Assembly (NCBI GenBank): GCA_017623575.1
Contig: JAGAOS010000043.1
Location: 1-32,848 of the forward strand
Length of the DNA: 32,848 bases
Source of the DNA: Clostridia bacterium
GTDB taxonomy: Bacteria; Bacillota; Clostridia; Oscillospirales; Acutalibacteraceae
Direction: 5' to 3'
Shown here piece by piece: positions 32,838 through 32,848 of this stretch (positions within the stretch are counted from its first letter, which is position 1; the number at the start of each line of letters is the position of its first letter). The position numbers and the translations under genes were made by a program. The notes under the pieces are model-generated. The model was not told the origin of the DNA, did no database searches, and saw only the letters and a list, made by a program, of their open reading frames with translations.

Positions 32838-32848
32838 CTGATTAACAA

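Overview
The window looks like chromosomal DNA of a low-GC, spore-forming member of the Clostridia, most likely an Oscillospiraceae/Ruminococcaceae-type gut anaerobe. The evidence is the spoIIAA-spoIIAB-sigF operon, a cotJABC spore-coat operon, cwlD, strong AGGAGG-type ribosome binding sites, TTG starts, and secreted carbohydrate-binding proteins controlled by AraC regulators. The taxon is inferred from gene content only.

Left part (1-4500): a MITE-like inverted-repeat element and an 88-bp tandem duplication lie next to a compact divergent cassette, an XRE repressor and a SLOG-family protein. Near-identical 48-bp palindromes bound the cassette on both sides. It abuts a small Cys-rich ORF, then a minus-strand radA and cwlD pair, then an unusual XRE regulator whose C-terminal half is a cysteine-studded bactofilin-like beta-helix with a palindrome over its own promoter.

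Middle (4700-13800): galM; an ACT-domain/PFL-family (UPF0237-UPF0210) gene pair; a calcineurin-like metallophosphoesterase behind an inverted-repeat leader; and an AraC regulator diverging from a 1363-residue secreted protein. That protein combines carbohydrate-binding-like modules with a metallo-beta-lactamase-fold hydrolase core.

Core-gene block (13900-24550): a divergent type II topoisomerase pair (ParE/GyrB-like and ParC/GyrA-like), a second copy of the MITE-like repeat, valS without a recognisable T-box, a small two-helix membrane protein, folC behind a possible RNA structure that could hide its ribosome binding site, and the spoIIA operon, in which SigF is N-terminally short and has no visible ribosome binding site.

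Right part (24600-32848): a minus-strand operon of AraC regulator, MATE transporter and a cytoplasmic GH106-like glycosidase, which looks like a small glycan-use locus; a membrane-anchored or secreted NlpC/P60-like plus Cna_B-like protein; the cotJABC operon, whose terminator hairpin lies inside the cotJC reading frame; and two unrecognised minus-strand genes at the edge, the second of which may continue beyond the window.

Several start sites were moved from the longest ORF on ribosome-binding-site evidence (XRE 1, cwlD, ACT protein, metallophosphoesterase, spoIIAB, 32159-32566). No rRNA, tRNA, CRISPR array, transposase or prophage gene was seen.
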